This document shows, piece by piece, positions 1-5,130 of a stretch of DNA of 5,706 bases. How positions within the stretch are numbered: position 1 is the stretch's first letter; every line of letters begins with the position of its first letter. A program made the translations under genes and the position numbers. This stretch comes from JBFKMV01 sp041629655 (GTDB taxonomy: Bacteria; Acidobacteriota; Polarisedimenticolia; Polarisedimenticolales; Polarisedimenticolaceae): assembly GCA_041629655.1 (NCBI GenBank), contig JBFKMV010000242.1, forward strand, positions 1 through 5,706, in the 5' to 3' direction. Under the pieces are notes generated by a model. The model saw nothing but the letters and a program-made list of their open reading frames with translations. It was not told the DNA's origin and did not search any database.

Positions 1-350
1 AGTCGGACCGCTCGGAGGGCTGCCACCGGCTGATCCAGGACGGGGCCAAGCTCGTCCACCACTCGGACGACGTGGTGGCGGCGCTGTCGCCACTCTACCG
101 TGGCGCGCTGGTCGAGTCGCAGGCGCCGCGCGCGAGCGACGGGGGGCGGGGCGAGGATCCGGGAACGCCCGACGAGGAGGCGGTGCTGGCGCTGCTGGAC
201 CGGGTCGAGCCGCTCCACATCGACGCCATCGCCGACCGCGCGCCGTTCGGGATCGCGCGGTTGCAGGCGGCGCTGTTCGGGCTGTTGGTGCGGGGCGACG
301 TCGAGGAGCTGGCCGGTCACCGCTACCTCCGTCGCGCCGGTGCGTTATGA
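1..350 (+). CDS. dprA: DNA-processing protein DprA, C-terminal part (5' truncated by window)
   Basis: The first full codon is at base 3, and 115 residues are visible before the TGA at 348-350. DprA (Smf) binds incoming single-stranded DNA and loads RecA during natural transformation; it acts in the cytoplasm. Visible residues 4-25 (SEGCHRLIQDGAKLVHHSDD) match the end of the Rossmann-like DprA core, where the family reads S-x-G-x-x-x-LI-x-x-GA and then an acidic 'DDV/DIL' turn. A charged, low-complexity linker follows (about 38-56). Residues 57-111 (DEEAVLALLDRVEPLHIDAI onward, to HRYLRR) look like the small winged-helix domain found at the C terminus of many DprA proteins. The reading frame stays open to the left edge, so the catalytic-fold N-terminal part lies outside the window. 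The stop overlaps the next gene's ATG by 4 bases, which suggests translational coupling. The family call is fairly secure, although only the last third of a typical protein is seen. Confidence 0.85.
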   Translation, partial: SDRSEGCHRLIQDGAKLVHHSDDVVAALSPLYRGALVESQAPRASDGGRGEDPGTPDEEAVLALLDRVEPLHIDAIADRAPFGIARLQAALFGLLVRGDVEELAGHRYLRRAGAL

Positions 351-676
351 TCGCCGGCATGAGCGCGGAGCAGCGCGTCGAGCCGGTGAACATCACGCCG
401 TTCCCCAACGGCGAGCTGGGGATCGTGTGGTCCGACGGCCGCGAGTGCTACCTCGGCGGGCACGCGCTGCGCTGCGCCTGCACCTGCGCGAGCTGCGTGG
501 ACGAGGACACCGGGCGCAAGCTGCTGGTCGACGAGCGCGTGCCGCGCGACGTGCGGCCCGTGGAGGTGCACCCCGTCGGGCGTTACGGGATCAGCATCCT
601 GTGGTCCGACGGGCACGACACCGGGATCTACGCCTTCCAGCGCCTGCGCGAGCTGTGCGACGCGGCGGGGGGCTGA
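347..676 (+). CDS. DUF971 (gamma-butyrobetaine hydroxylase N-terminal-like) protein
   Basis: This is a 109-residue protein of the DUF971/GBBH-like_N family, found as stand-alone bacterial proteins, fused to Mrp/ApbC-type iron-sulfur carriers (plant HCF101), and as the N-terminal domain of eukaryotic gamma-butyrobetaine hydroxylase. Seen: two repeats of a strand-plus-turn motif (GIVWSDGRE near 25-33 and SILWSDGHDTGIY at 83-95), and a cysteine cluster C43, C45, C47, C50 in LRCACTCASC. C45-x-C47-x2-C50 with H90 matches the Cys3-His zinc site known in human BBOX1, so a structural zinc site is likely. No catalytic oxygenase domain follows, and the cellular role is unknown. The ATG at 347 gives a 4-base ATGA overlap with dprA; a second ATG at 359 (MSAEQR) would start 4 residues later and also fits. 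Neither start has a strong ribosome binding site, so translation probably depends on coupling to dprA. The family call is confident; a function is not assigned. Confidence 0.85.
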   Translation: MIAGMSAEQRVEPVNITPFPNGELGIVWSDGRECYLGGHALRCACTCASCVDEDTGRKLLVDERVPRDVRPVEVHPVGRYGISILWSDGHDTGIYAFQRLRELCDAAGG

Positions 677-686
677 GCGCGGCTCA
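674..686. repeat. Small palindrome containing both convergent stop codons
   Basis: TGAGC (674-678), a 3-base GCG loop and GCTCA (682-686) form a perfect 5 bp inverted repeat. It contains the TGA of the + strand DUF971 gene and the TGA of the minus-strand UPF0158 gene. Three of the five pairs follow automatically from two facing TGA stops, so only two pairs are additional. There is no T-run on either side, so it is unlikely to be a strong intrinsic terminator. It may just reflect tight packing of the convergent genes. Confidence 0.4.
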
Positions 687-1154
687 CTCGACCCAGGGCG
701 GCGGCTCTGCCAGGTGGACCTCGTGCTCGTCGAGCCAGGCCTGCATCCGCTCGTGGAGCCGCTCGGAGCGGTACAGGAACCAGCGGTCCCGCGCCTCCTC
801 GTGCTCCTGGATCACCTCGCGGAACGCCACCGCCGGAGCCTCCGTGTCCAGCGCCTCCACGAGCCGGCCGTCGAGCTCGTCGTCGAGCTCCTGGGCCTCG
901 ACGAACTCCCACATCCAGCGCGTCTCCTCGGCCGGATCGGCGGCGGGCACCGGCAGGCGCGTCGCGTCGGTGTGGGACCCGGTCGGCGGACGCGGGCTGT
1001 TGTCGTTATCGTCGTCGAACTCGTCGACCTCGCCCTCGCCCTCGAGGTGCACGTGGCCCGTCACCGTGTCGAGGTAGTAGACGATCTCCTCGTTCTTGTT
1101 GTCGAACGCCGCCTCGAGGTCGTCCCAGTCGATGCGGATCTGTCGCTGCTTCAT
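684..1154 (-). CDS. UPF0158 family protein, uncharacterised
   Basis: This is a 156-residue, strongly acidic, soluble protein with no signal peptide or membrane segment. The recognisable UPF0158 features are the N-terminal strand pair (IRIDWDDLEAAFDN, then VYYLDTVTGHVH at about 25-36) and the C-terminal helical block: a 'RLVEALD' segment, then FREVIQEHEEARDRWFLYRS at 111-130 and ERLHERMQAWLDEHEV at 131-146. The last part follows the family pattern of an arginine/tryptophan-rich helix and a short 'W-L-x-x-x-x-V' tail. Residues 38-52 are a run of Glu/Asp/Gly that looks like a disordered insert. The function of the family is unknown. The start is supported by AAGGGA at 1160-1165 (minus strand), 5 bases before the ATG. 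It lies 43 bp downstream of alr on the same strand, so the two are probably co-transcribed, but nothing in the sequence links it to D-alanine metabolism. Confidence 0.8.
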   Translation of the reverse strand: MKQRQIRIDWDDLEAAFDNKNEEIVYYLDTVTGHVHLEGEGEVDEFDDDNDNSPRPPTGSHTDATRLPVPAADPAEETRWMWEFVEAQELDDELDGRLVEALDTEAPAVAFREVIQEHEEARDRWFLYRSERLHERMQAWLDEHEVHLAEPPPWVE

Positions 1155-1159
1155 GACCG

Positions 1160-1165
1160 TCCCTT
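1160..1165 (-). promoter_or_regulatory. Ribosome binding site of the UPF0158 gene
   Basis: AAGGGA on the minus strand sits 5 bases upstream of the ATG at 1154-1152, in the 43-base gap after the alr stop. It supports independent ribosome entry and fixes this ATG as the start. Confidence 0.5.
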
Positions 1166-1197
1166 CTTACCCCAGCCGCCGCCCCGCTGGCAAGCCC

Positions 1198-2406
1198 TCA
1201 GCCCCCGACGACGACGCGGGGCAGCTTCGGGTGGATCCGCGAGACGATCTCGTAGGAGATCGTTCCGCACCACGACGCGAGCTGCTCGGCGGAGATCCGC
1301 TCCTCGCCCTGGCGGCCCAGCAGCACGACCTCCTCCTCCAGCCGCACCTCGCCCACGTCGGTCACGTCGACCATCGAGATGTTCATGCACACGCGACCGC
1401 GCACCGGCGCGCGCCGGCCGTGGACCAGCACGTGGGCCACGCCGGACAGGCCGCGGTCGTACCCCTCGGCGTAGCCCACCGGCAGCACGGCGATGCGCGA
1501 GCGGCGCGTGGTGCGGTAGGCGCAGCCGTAGCCGACGTAGGCGCCCTCGGGCACGTCCTTGACCTGCGCGACGCGCGTCTTCCAGGTCAGCGCCGGCCGC
1601 AGGTCGAGCGCCGGCTTGCCCAGCTCCCGGCACGAGACCAGCGTCTCGCGCGACGGCCACAGGCCGTACAGCGAGATGCCGATGCGGGCCAGGTCGAGGT
1701 GCGTGCGGGTGAACAGCAACGCCGCCGCCGAGCAGGCGGCGTGACGGACCGGGATCTCGACCCCCGACTCGCCCAGCGATTGCGCCGCCGCGGCGAACGC
1801 CGCGATCTGGGCCTCGGCGAACGAGTGGTCGGTGGTGTCCTCGATGTTGGCGAAGTGGGTCGTCAGGCCTTCCAGCTCGAGCCACTGGGAAGCCCGGATG
1901 CGCTCGACCAGCGCGGGCAGCCGCGCCGGCTCGACGCCCTGGCGGTGCGTGCCCGTCTCGACCTTGAGGTGAACGTGCACCGGACGCTGCTGCTTCGCCG
2001 CCGCCGCGTCGAGTCCGTCCAGCGTCTCGGCGTTGTAGACCACCGGGCGCAGGTCGTGCTCGACCACCGCCGCGAGCGCCCCGAGCGGCACGTAGCCCAT
2101 CACCAGCACCGGCCGGTCGAGGCCCGCCTCGCGCAGCCCGACCGCCTCGTCGACGTTGTTCACGCACAGCCAGTCGGCCCCGCCCGCGGCCGCGATCCGG
2201 GCCACCTCCAGCATCCCGTGGCCGTAGGCGTTGGCCTTGACCACCGCGCCCAGCCGGGTCTTGCCCAGCCGGCGCCGGAACTCGGCCAGGTTGGTGCGGA
2301 TCGCGGCGGCGTCGACCTCGACCCAGTTGAGCGTTTCGGGAGGGGCTGCCGGCCTCGACAAGGGGACCTCACGTGGACGATCCGCCGGCTGGCGGAGGGC
2401 GACCAT
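1198..2406 (-). CDS. alr: Alanine racemase, PLP-dependent
   Basis: This enzyme interconverts L- and D-alanine in the cytoplasm to supply D-alanine for peptidoglycan. The 402-residue reading (from ATG at 2406) has the full family order. The PLP lysine K57 is in VVKANAYGHG. R155 in THRQG corresponds to the active-site Arg136 of Geobacillus Alr, H184 in LTTHFAN to His166, R241 in DLARIGISLYG to Arg219 facing the PLP nitrogen, the second catalytic base Y293 in VGYGCAY to Tyr265', M341 in GRVCMNISMVDVTD to Met312, and Y385 in SYEIVSRIHPKLPR to Tyr354. The barrel and the C-terminal beta domain are both complete. Odd: the PLP-pocket motif usually written H-x-A-N-S-A-A reads HAACSAA, so C225 replaces the usual Asn203. 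Start choice is open. ATG 2406 has only a distant GGAG (13 bases away). TTG at 2361 (LSRPAAPPE, 387 aa) has GAGG 5 bases upstream and gives a length nearer the family norm. It is probably the first gene of an operon with UPF0158. Confidence 0.95.
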   Translation of the reverse strand: MVALRQPADRPREVPLSRPAAPPETLNWVEVDAAAIRTNLAEFRRRLGKTRLGAVVKANAYGHGMLEVARIAAAGGADWLCVNNVDEAVGLREAGLDRPVLVMGYVPLGALAAVVEHDLRPVVYNAETLDGLDAAAAKQQRPVHVHLKVETGTHRQGVEPARLPALVERIRASQWLELEGLTTHFANIEDTTDHSFAEAQIAAFAAAAQSLGESGVEIPVRHAACSAAALLFTRTHLDLARIGISLYGLWPSRETLVSCRELGKPALDLRPALTWKTRVAQVKDVPEGAYVGYGCAYRTTRRSRIAVLPVGYAEGYDRGLSGVAHVLVHGRRAPVRGRVCMNISMVDVTDVGEVRLEEEVVLLGRQGEERISAEQLASWCGTISYEIVSRIHPKLPRVVVGG

Positions 2407-2521
2407 CGTAAACCGGGTGCTCCGGGCCACGCTACCGAAAACCGGTGCAACCGTCCGGGCCCCGGCGCCGTTACAAGGGACAGGAGCGGGGCGATCTTGC
2501 CGCCCGGCCCGGGGAGGAAGC
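2407..2521. other. Divergent intergenic region between alr and the DUF4097 gene
   Basis: This 115-base spacer separates the two divergent starts and must hold promoters for both unless alr starts further in. It is slightly AT-richer around 2407-2445 than its flanks. A minus-strand inverted repeat, ACCG-GTTTT-CGGT, lies at about 2432-2444. I could not find a convincing -35/-10 pair on either strand, so no promoter is called. If alr starts at TTG 2361, the untranslated region would extend 45 bases further left. Confidence 0.4.
2511..2518 (+). promoter_or_regulatory. Strong ribosome binding site for the DUF4097 gene
   Basis: GGGGAGGA lies just before the ATG at 2522, with the GGAGG core ending 4 bases upstream. 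This is the best Shine-Dalgarno match in the window. It selects this start over in-frame codons further upstream (the frame is open from before 2231), and a signal peptide begins exactly here. Confidence 0.7.
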
Positions 2522-3637
2522 ATGTCACGGAGCCGCCGAACCGCCGTTTCCCGTAGCCTGATCGTGCTGGCCGCCCTGGCGGCCGTGGCCCTGCCCGGGT
2601 GGGTGCGGGCCGACTTCGACGAGCGCCACGAGGTCGCCGCCGAGTCGCTGGTGGTGCGCAACCTGATCGGCGAGATCACGCTCGAGGGTCACGCCGGCAG
2701 CGCCTTCGAGATCGAGGTCAAGGCGCAGGGTCGCGACGCCAACCGCGACGACCTGGTGATCGAGCTCTCGCGGGGGTCGCGGGCCGAGCTGAACGTGCGC
2801 TTCCCCGTCGAGGACGAAAAGCGCTACGTCTACCCGCGGCTCGGGCGCGGCTCGACGACGGTCCTGTCGCGCAACGAGCGACACGGCTTCCTGAGTGTGC
2901 TGCTCGACATGCTCGGCGGGCGCGGCTCCGGGATCAAGGTCACCGGCTCCGGACGCGGCGTCGAGATGTGGGCCGACATCACGATCAGGGTGCCCCGCGG
3001 CGCCGACACCTCGGTCGAGCTGGGCGTGGGCAAGATCGCGGCTTCCGACCTGGAGGGCGACACCACGCTGGCCACCCGCTCCGGCGGGATCACGGCGCGC
3101 TCGGTGCGCGGGGCCTTGCGCGTCGACACGGGGAGCGGGTCGATCGAGGTCGAGGACGTCAACGGGGATCTCGTTGCCGACACCGGCTCCGGTAGCGTCG
3201 ACGTGCGGCGGGTCGAGGGCGACGACGTCGGTGTCGACACCGGCTCGGGCAGCATCCGGCTGGAAGCCGTCACTGCCCGCTCGATCCTGCTCGACACCGG
3301 CAGCGGCCGCGTCACCGCCGAGGGGCTGGACGCCGACGACGTCCTGGTCGACACCGGCAGCGGCTCGGTCACGCTGGCCTTCGACCGGCTGGGCGACGGG
3401 CGGGTCCGGGTCGACACCGGCAGCGGCTCGATCCGGCTCGAGCTGCCCGCCGACGCCTCGGCGCGGATCGTCGCCGAGACCAACAGCGGCGGCATCGACG
3501 CCGACGTCGACGGCGCGCGGATGGTGCGGCGCAAACGCGACGAGGCCGAGATCACGCTCGGCGGCGGCGCGGCCCGCATCGAGCTCGACACGGGCTCGGG
3601 GTCGATCCGCATCCGCCAACGCCATGGTGGTGCGTAG
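2522..3637 (+). CDS. Exported DUF4097-family beta-solenoid protein with DTGSG repeats
   Basis: The protein has 371 residues. Residues 1-30 form a Sec-type signal peptide: basic start MSRSRRTAVSRS, hydrophobic LIVLAALAAVALPGWV, and a VRA|DF cleavage site. The mature protein should be outside the cytoplasmic membrane (periplasm or surface); no anchor, lipobox or C-terminal sorting signal is seen. Residues 31-165 form a strand-rich N-terminal part with a VRNLIGEITLEG entry strand typical of DUF4097 ('putative adhesin') proteins. From about 166 to 371 there is a repeat array. Degenerate units start at 166 and 184, then D-T-G-S-G motifs at 202, 220, 239, 258, 277 and 298, a variant E-T-N-S-G at 319, and a last one at 356. 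Spacing is 18, 18, 18, 19, 19, 19, 21, 21 and 37 residues. Each unit alternates a GSGSI/V turn with a hydrophobic strand, as expected for stacked coils. DUF4097 proteins have no single known biochemical role, so adhesion is not established. The start is set by a strong GGGGAGGA site. It is transcribed divergently from alr. Confidence 0.85.
   Translation: MSRSRRTAVSRSLIVLAALAAVALPGWVRADFDERHEVAAESLVVRNLIGEITLEGHAGSAFEIEVKAQGRDANRDDLVIELSRGSRAELNVRFPVEDEKRYVYPRLGRGSTTVLSRNERHGFLSVLLDMLGGRGSGIKVTGSGRGVEMWADITIRVPRGADTSVELGVGKIAASDLEGDTTLATRSGGITARSVRGALRVDTGSGSIEVEDVNGDLVADTGSGSVDVRRVEGDDVGVDTGSGSIRLEAVTARSILLDTGSGRVTAEGLDADDVLVDTGSGSVTLAFDRLGDGRVRVDTGSGSIRLELPADASARIVAETNSGGIDADVDGARMVRRKRDEAEITLGGGAARIELDTGSGSIRIRQRHGGA
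3125..3607 (+). repeat. In-gene tandem repeat encoding DTGSG solenoid coils
   Basis: Seven clear or variant DTGSG-type units begin at 3125, 3179, 3236, 3293, 3350, 3413 and 3587, with a divergent unit at 3476. At DNA level they are diverged copies of a 54-63 base unit around GACACCGGC-type cores. The longest exact match I found is 22 bases, shared by 3346-3367 and 3409-3430 and 63 bases apart, so neighbouring units are similar enough for slippage or gene conversion. Two earlier degenerate protein-level units (residues 166 and 184, bases 3017 and 3071) no longer show clear DNA similarity. Confidence 0.75.
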
Positions 3638-3690
3638 CCTGTTGCGACCCCGTCGTCTCGCTATCGGGCTGAGTCGTGTCCGCCGGCGGG

Positions 3691-3721
3691 CGGTGGGCTG
3701 ACCGCTGTCGGACGCCCACCG
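3691..3721 (+). terminator. Hairpin after the DUF4097 gene, possible terminator without T-run
   Basis: CGGTGGGC (3691-3698) and GCCCACCG (3714-3721) are perfect 8 bp complements. The 15-base interior can itself fold as CCG-CTGT-CGG (3702-3711), giving a long stem with a small internal loop. It begins 54 bases after the DUF4097 stop and 61 bases before the next start, as expected of a terminator. The sequence after it is GTGAAAGGAAAC, without a U-run, so it is not a classic intrinsic terminator. It could also be a chance structure in GC-rich DNA. Confidence 0.35.
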
Positions 3722-3781
3722 GGTGAAAGGAAACTTGCCCGAGCGAATCGAGTTGGCACGGTTCTTCCTCGTTGGCGAGCC

Positions 3782-4924
3782 GTGCTCTGGCCCTCCCAGT
3801 CCGTCGAACGAGTCCCCCCGCAGTGCTTCGAGCCCCGGCATTGCCCCTGGGAACACTGTCGTTCGAACAAAGGCTTCTCATTTCGTTTCGTCCGTCATGG
3901 CGTCTTTATCCGCGCCCGTGACCGACGAGCGGTGCCAAGGTTTCGCTGCCGGACCTGCGGCCGCACCTTCTCCCAGCAGACGTTCGCGTTCTCGTATTAC
4001 CTGAAGCGCGCCGAGCTGGCGCGGCCCGTGGCGTGTGGCCTGCTGGCGGGTTCCGCCCACCGTCAGCTCGCCCGGTCCCTCGGCTGCGCGCCCAGCACCG
4101 TGACCCGCCTGGCGGCCCGTCTCGGTCGCCATGCCCTGCTGCTGCTCGCCCGCGGCCTCGATCATCTGGACGGTATCGGGGAACCGATCGTCTACGACGA
4201 CTTCGAGTCGTTCTTCGTCTCCCAGGACCTGCCCTGCGGGTTCGGCACTCCCGTCGGTCAGCACAGCTGGTTCGTGTACGGGCTCGACCATGCCGTTCAC
4301 CGGCGGGCAGCTCCGCGCCGGCGAGGCCTGAAAAGCCCGATGCACAAGGCCGTCGAGCCCGCCCGCGGCGCGTACACCCGGGCGTTCCGGCGCATGATCG
4401 ACCTGCTGGTCTCCCGACAGCCCGGGACGTCATCGGTGACCCTGGTGACCGACGATCATCCCGGCTACCGCGCAGGCCTGCGATCGCACCCCGAGCGACA
4501 ACGAGTCGAGCATCGGGTGTTCGCCAATCCGAAGCAGCGCCCGGCGGCCGAGGCGCGCCGGCGCGACCGGGAGATGTTCCCGGTCGACCTGTTGCACATG
4601 TTGATGCGCCACAGCCTGGCCCACCACCGGCGCGAGACGATCGCCTTCGGCCGCCGCCTCAACGCCCTGCTCGAGCGCGGGTTCCTGATGGCGGTGTGGC
4701 GCAACTGGATCAAGTTGCGTTCGGAGCGCCGGCCCAGGCCCGAGACTCCGGCGATGCGGCTCGGGCTGGCGCGAGAGCCGTGGAGCTGGGCGCGGCTGCT
4801 CGCCCGGCGGTTGTTCCCCTGGCGACTCCAAGTGCCCGCGCATTGGATGACCGTCTACCGGCGCGCGCTCACCACCCCCGAGATCGGCCCCAATACCCGG
4901 CATGACCGGGTCCACGCCTTTTGA
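3782..4924 (+). CDS. IS1-like transposase-type protein, stand-alone
   Basis: The protein has 380 residues. Residues 15-59 form a zinc-ribbon-like module: C15, C21 and C26 in CFEPRHCPWEHC, then RFRCRTCGRTFS with C56 and C59. Residues 85-116 look like a helix-turn-helix (SAHRQLARSLGCAPSTVTRL). The core has two acidic motifs, VYDDFESFF (D139/D140) and LVTDDHPGY (D224/D225), and then MRHSLAHHRRETIAFGRR at 275-292 followed by an aromatic-rich helix (AVWRNWIKL). This order resembles IS1-type DDE transposases, whose zinc finger and HTH precede the catalytic domain. The third acidic residue is uncertain: the 'ER-x-N' position of IS1 relatives reads M-R-H-S, and E285 is the nearest candidate. From memory, related stand-alone proteins with the same C-terminal 'VWRN' and 'RYAF/HAF' tails occur in many high-GC genomes. 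Codons near 3865-3910 (AAC AAA, TCA TTT CGT, CGT CAT, TTT ATC) are less GC-rich than the neighbouring genes. The start is GTG at 3782; the frame is open upstream to about 3650 without an ATG or GTG. No convincing terminal inverted repeats were found. Confidence 0.65.
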   Translation: MLWPSQSVERVPPQCFEPRHCPWEHCRSNKGFSFRFVRHGVFIRARDRRAVPRFRCRTCGRTFSQQTFAFSYYLKRAELARPVACGLLAGSAHRQLARSLGCAPSTVTRLAARLGRHALLLLARGLDHLDGIGEPIVYDDFESFFVSQDLPCGFGTPVGQHSWFVYGLDHAVHRRAAPRRRGLKSPMHKAVEPARGAYTRAFRRMIDLLVSRQPGTSSVTLVTDDHPGYRAGLRSHPERQRVEHRVFANPKQRPAAEARRRDREMFPVDLLHMLMRHSLAHHRRETIAFGRRLNALLERGFLMAVWRNWIKLRSERRPRPETPAMRLGLAREPWSWARLLARRLFPWRLQVPAHWMTVYRRALTTPEIGPNTRHDRVHAF

Positions 4925-5052
4925 GGCACCCCGGGGGGCTCCCCACGACTCCTTCCCGACCGGAACGGCCCCATCCCAAGCGTCCGCGGCCGAACGACTC
5001 CCGCAAACGGGCCGCGAGCGGCCACAGTCTGCGCACCACGATGGCGGTCCGC

Positions 5053-5058
5053 TATAGT
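5053..5058 (+). promoter_or_regulatory. Candidate -10 element of the rfbB promoter
   Basis: TATAGT matches the sigma-70 -10 consensus TATAAT at 5 of 6 positions and stands out in very GC-rich DNA. About 18 bases upstream is CTGCGC (5029-5034), a poor -35, so recognition by the primary sigma factor is unproven. Transcription would begin near 5065, giving a leader of about 65 bases that carries the next hairpin. Confidence 0.35.
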
Positions 5059-5068
5059 TGGGTCGCGC

Positions 5069-5088
5069 GGGGCCGATAAACCGGCCCC
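5069..5088 (+). promoter_or_regulatory. Perfect 7 bp hairpin in the rfbB leader
   Basis: GGGGCCG (5069-5075) and CGGCCCC (5082-5088) flank the 6-base AT-rich loop ATAAAC. It would lie at the very 5' end of a transcript started from the candidate -10 at 5053. It is followed by CGGTGGTTTTCC, with a short T4 nine bases... into the downstream sequence, too weak and distant for a good intrinsic terminator. It could be an mRNA-stabilising 5' hairpin, a weak terminator of upstream transcription, or a protein-binding dyad; the sequence does not decide. Confidence 0.4.
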
Positions 5089-5116
5089 CGGTGGTTTTCC
5101 GTCCGCCCCGGGACAT

Positions 5117-5126
5117 AGGATTGGGG
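5117..5126 (+). promoter_or_regulatory. Ribosome binding region of rfbB
   Basis: AGGA (5117-5120, 10 bases before the ATG) and GGGG (5123-5126, 4 bases before) are the only purine-rich stretches ahead of the ATG at 5131. Both are modest Shine-Dalgarno matches. The start is supported mainly by the Rossmann motif beginning 6 residues later. Confidence 0.4.
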
Positions 5127-5130
5127 CATC

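Larger units (their letters stand above)
4925..5130 (+). other. Spacer between the transposase-like gene and rfbB
   Basis: These 206 bases have no plausible coding region on either strand. The first 20 bases are C/G runs (CCCCGGGGGG), and the middle (4950-5040) is GC-rich without clear structure. The last third holds a possible -10 element, a perfect hairpin and the rfbB ribosome binding site, listed separately. If the upstream gene is a mobile element, its right end should be in the first part of this spacer. Confidence 0.5.

Noticed and set aside
1096..2556. A 486-residue open frame on + opposite alr.
   Set aside because: It is rich in Arg, His and Pro with no family resemblance, and lies antisense to a well-conserved alr. 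Long antisense frames are expected at this GC content.
3125..3607. The periodic DNA in the DUF4097 gene considered as a CRISPR or non-coding repeat array.
   Set aside because: The repeats are in frame, differ mostly at third positions and encode a regular protein motif, with no unique spacer structure.
2525..3856. A 443-residue open frame on the minus strand opposite the DUF4097 gene.
   Set aside because: Its apparent repeats (GVDxD-like) are mirror images of the DTGSG repeats on +. It has no ribosome binding site or known domain and crosses two other features.
3723..4004. A 93-residue open frame starting at GTG 3723, near a GAAAGGA sequence.
   Set aside because: It overlaps the zinc-ribbon part of the transposase-like gene in another frame and shows only Ser/Pro-rich sequence without a recognisable domain.
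4923..4941. GAG, CCCC-GGGG and CTC just after the transposase-like stop as a terminator hairpin.
   Set aside because: The central CCCCGGGG leaves no loop, the arms pair only with bulges, and no T-run follows on either strand.
3664..4959. Possible terminal inverted repeats of the transposase-like gene: TCGGG then GAGTCGTG at 3664-3678, and the complement at 4944-4959.
   Set aside because: The match is 13 bases with a different-length break (2 versus 3 bases) in the middle, no flanking target duplication is visible, and an 8-base match is quite likely by chance when two GC-rich flanks are compared.
5116..5121. TAGGAT just before rfbB as a -10 element for a leaderless transcript.
   Set aside because: There is no -35 at the right spacing, and the purine-rich sequence is better explained as the ribosome binding region. 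TATAGT at 5053 is a better match.
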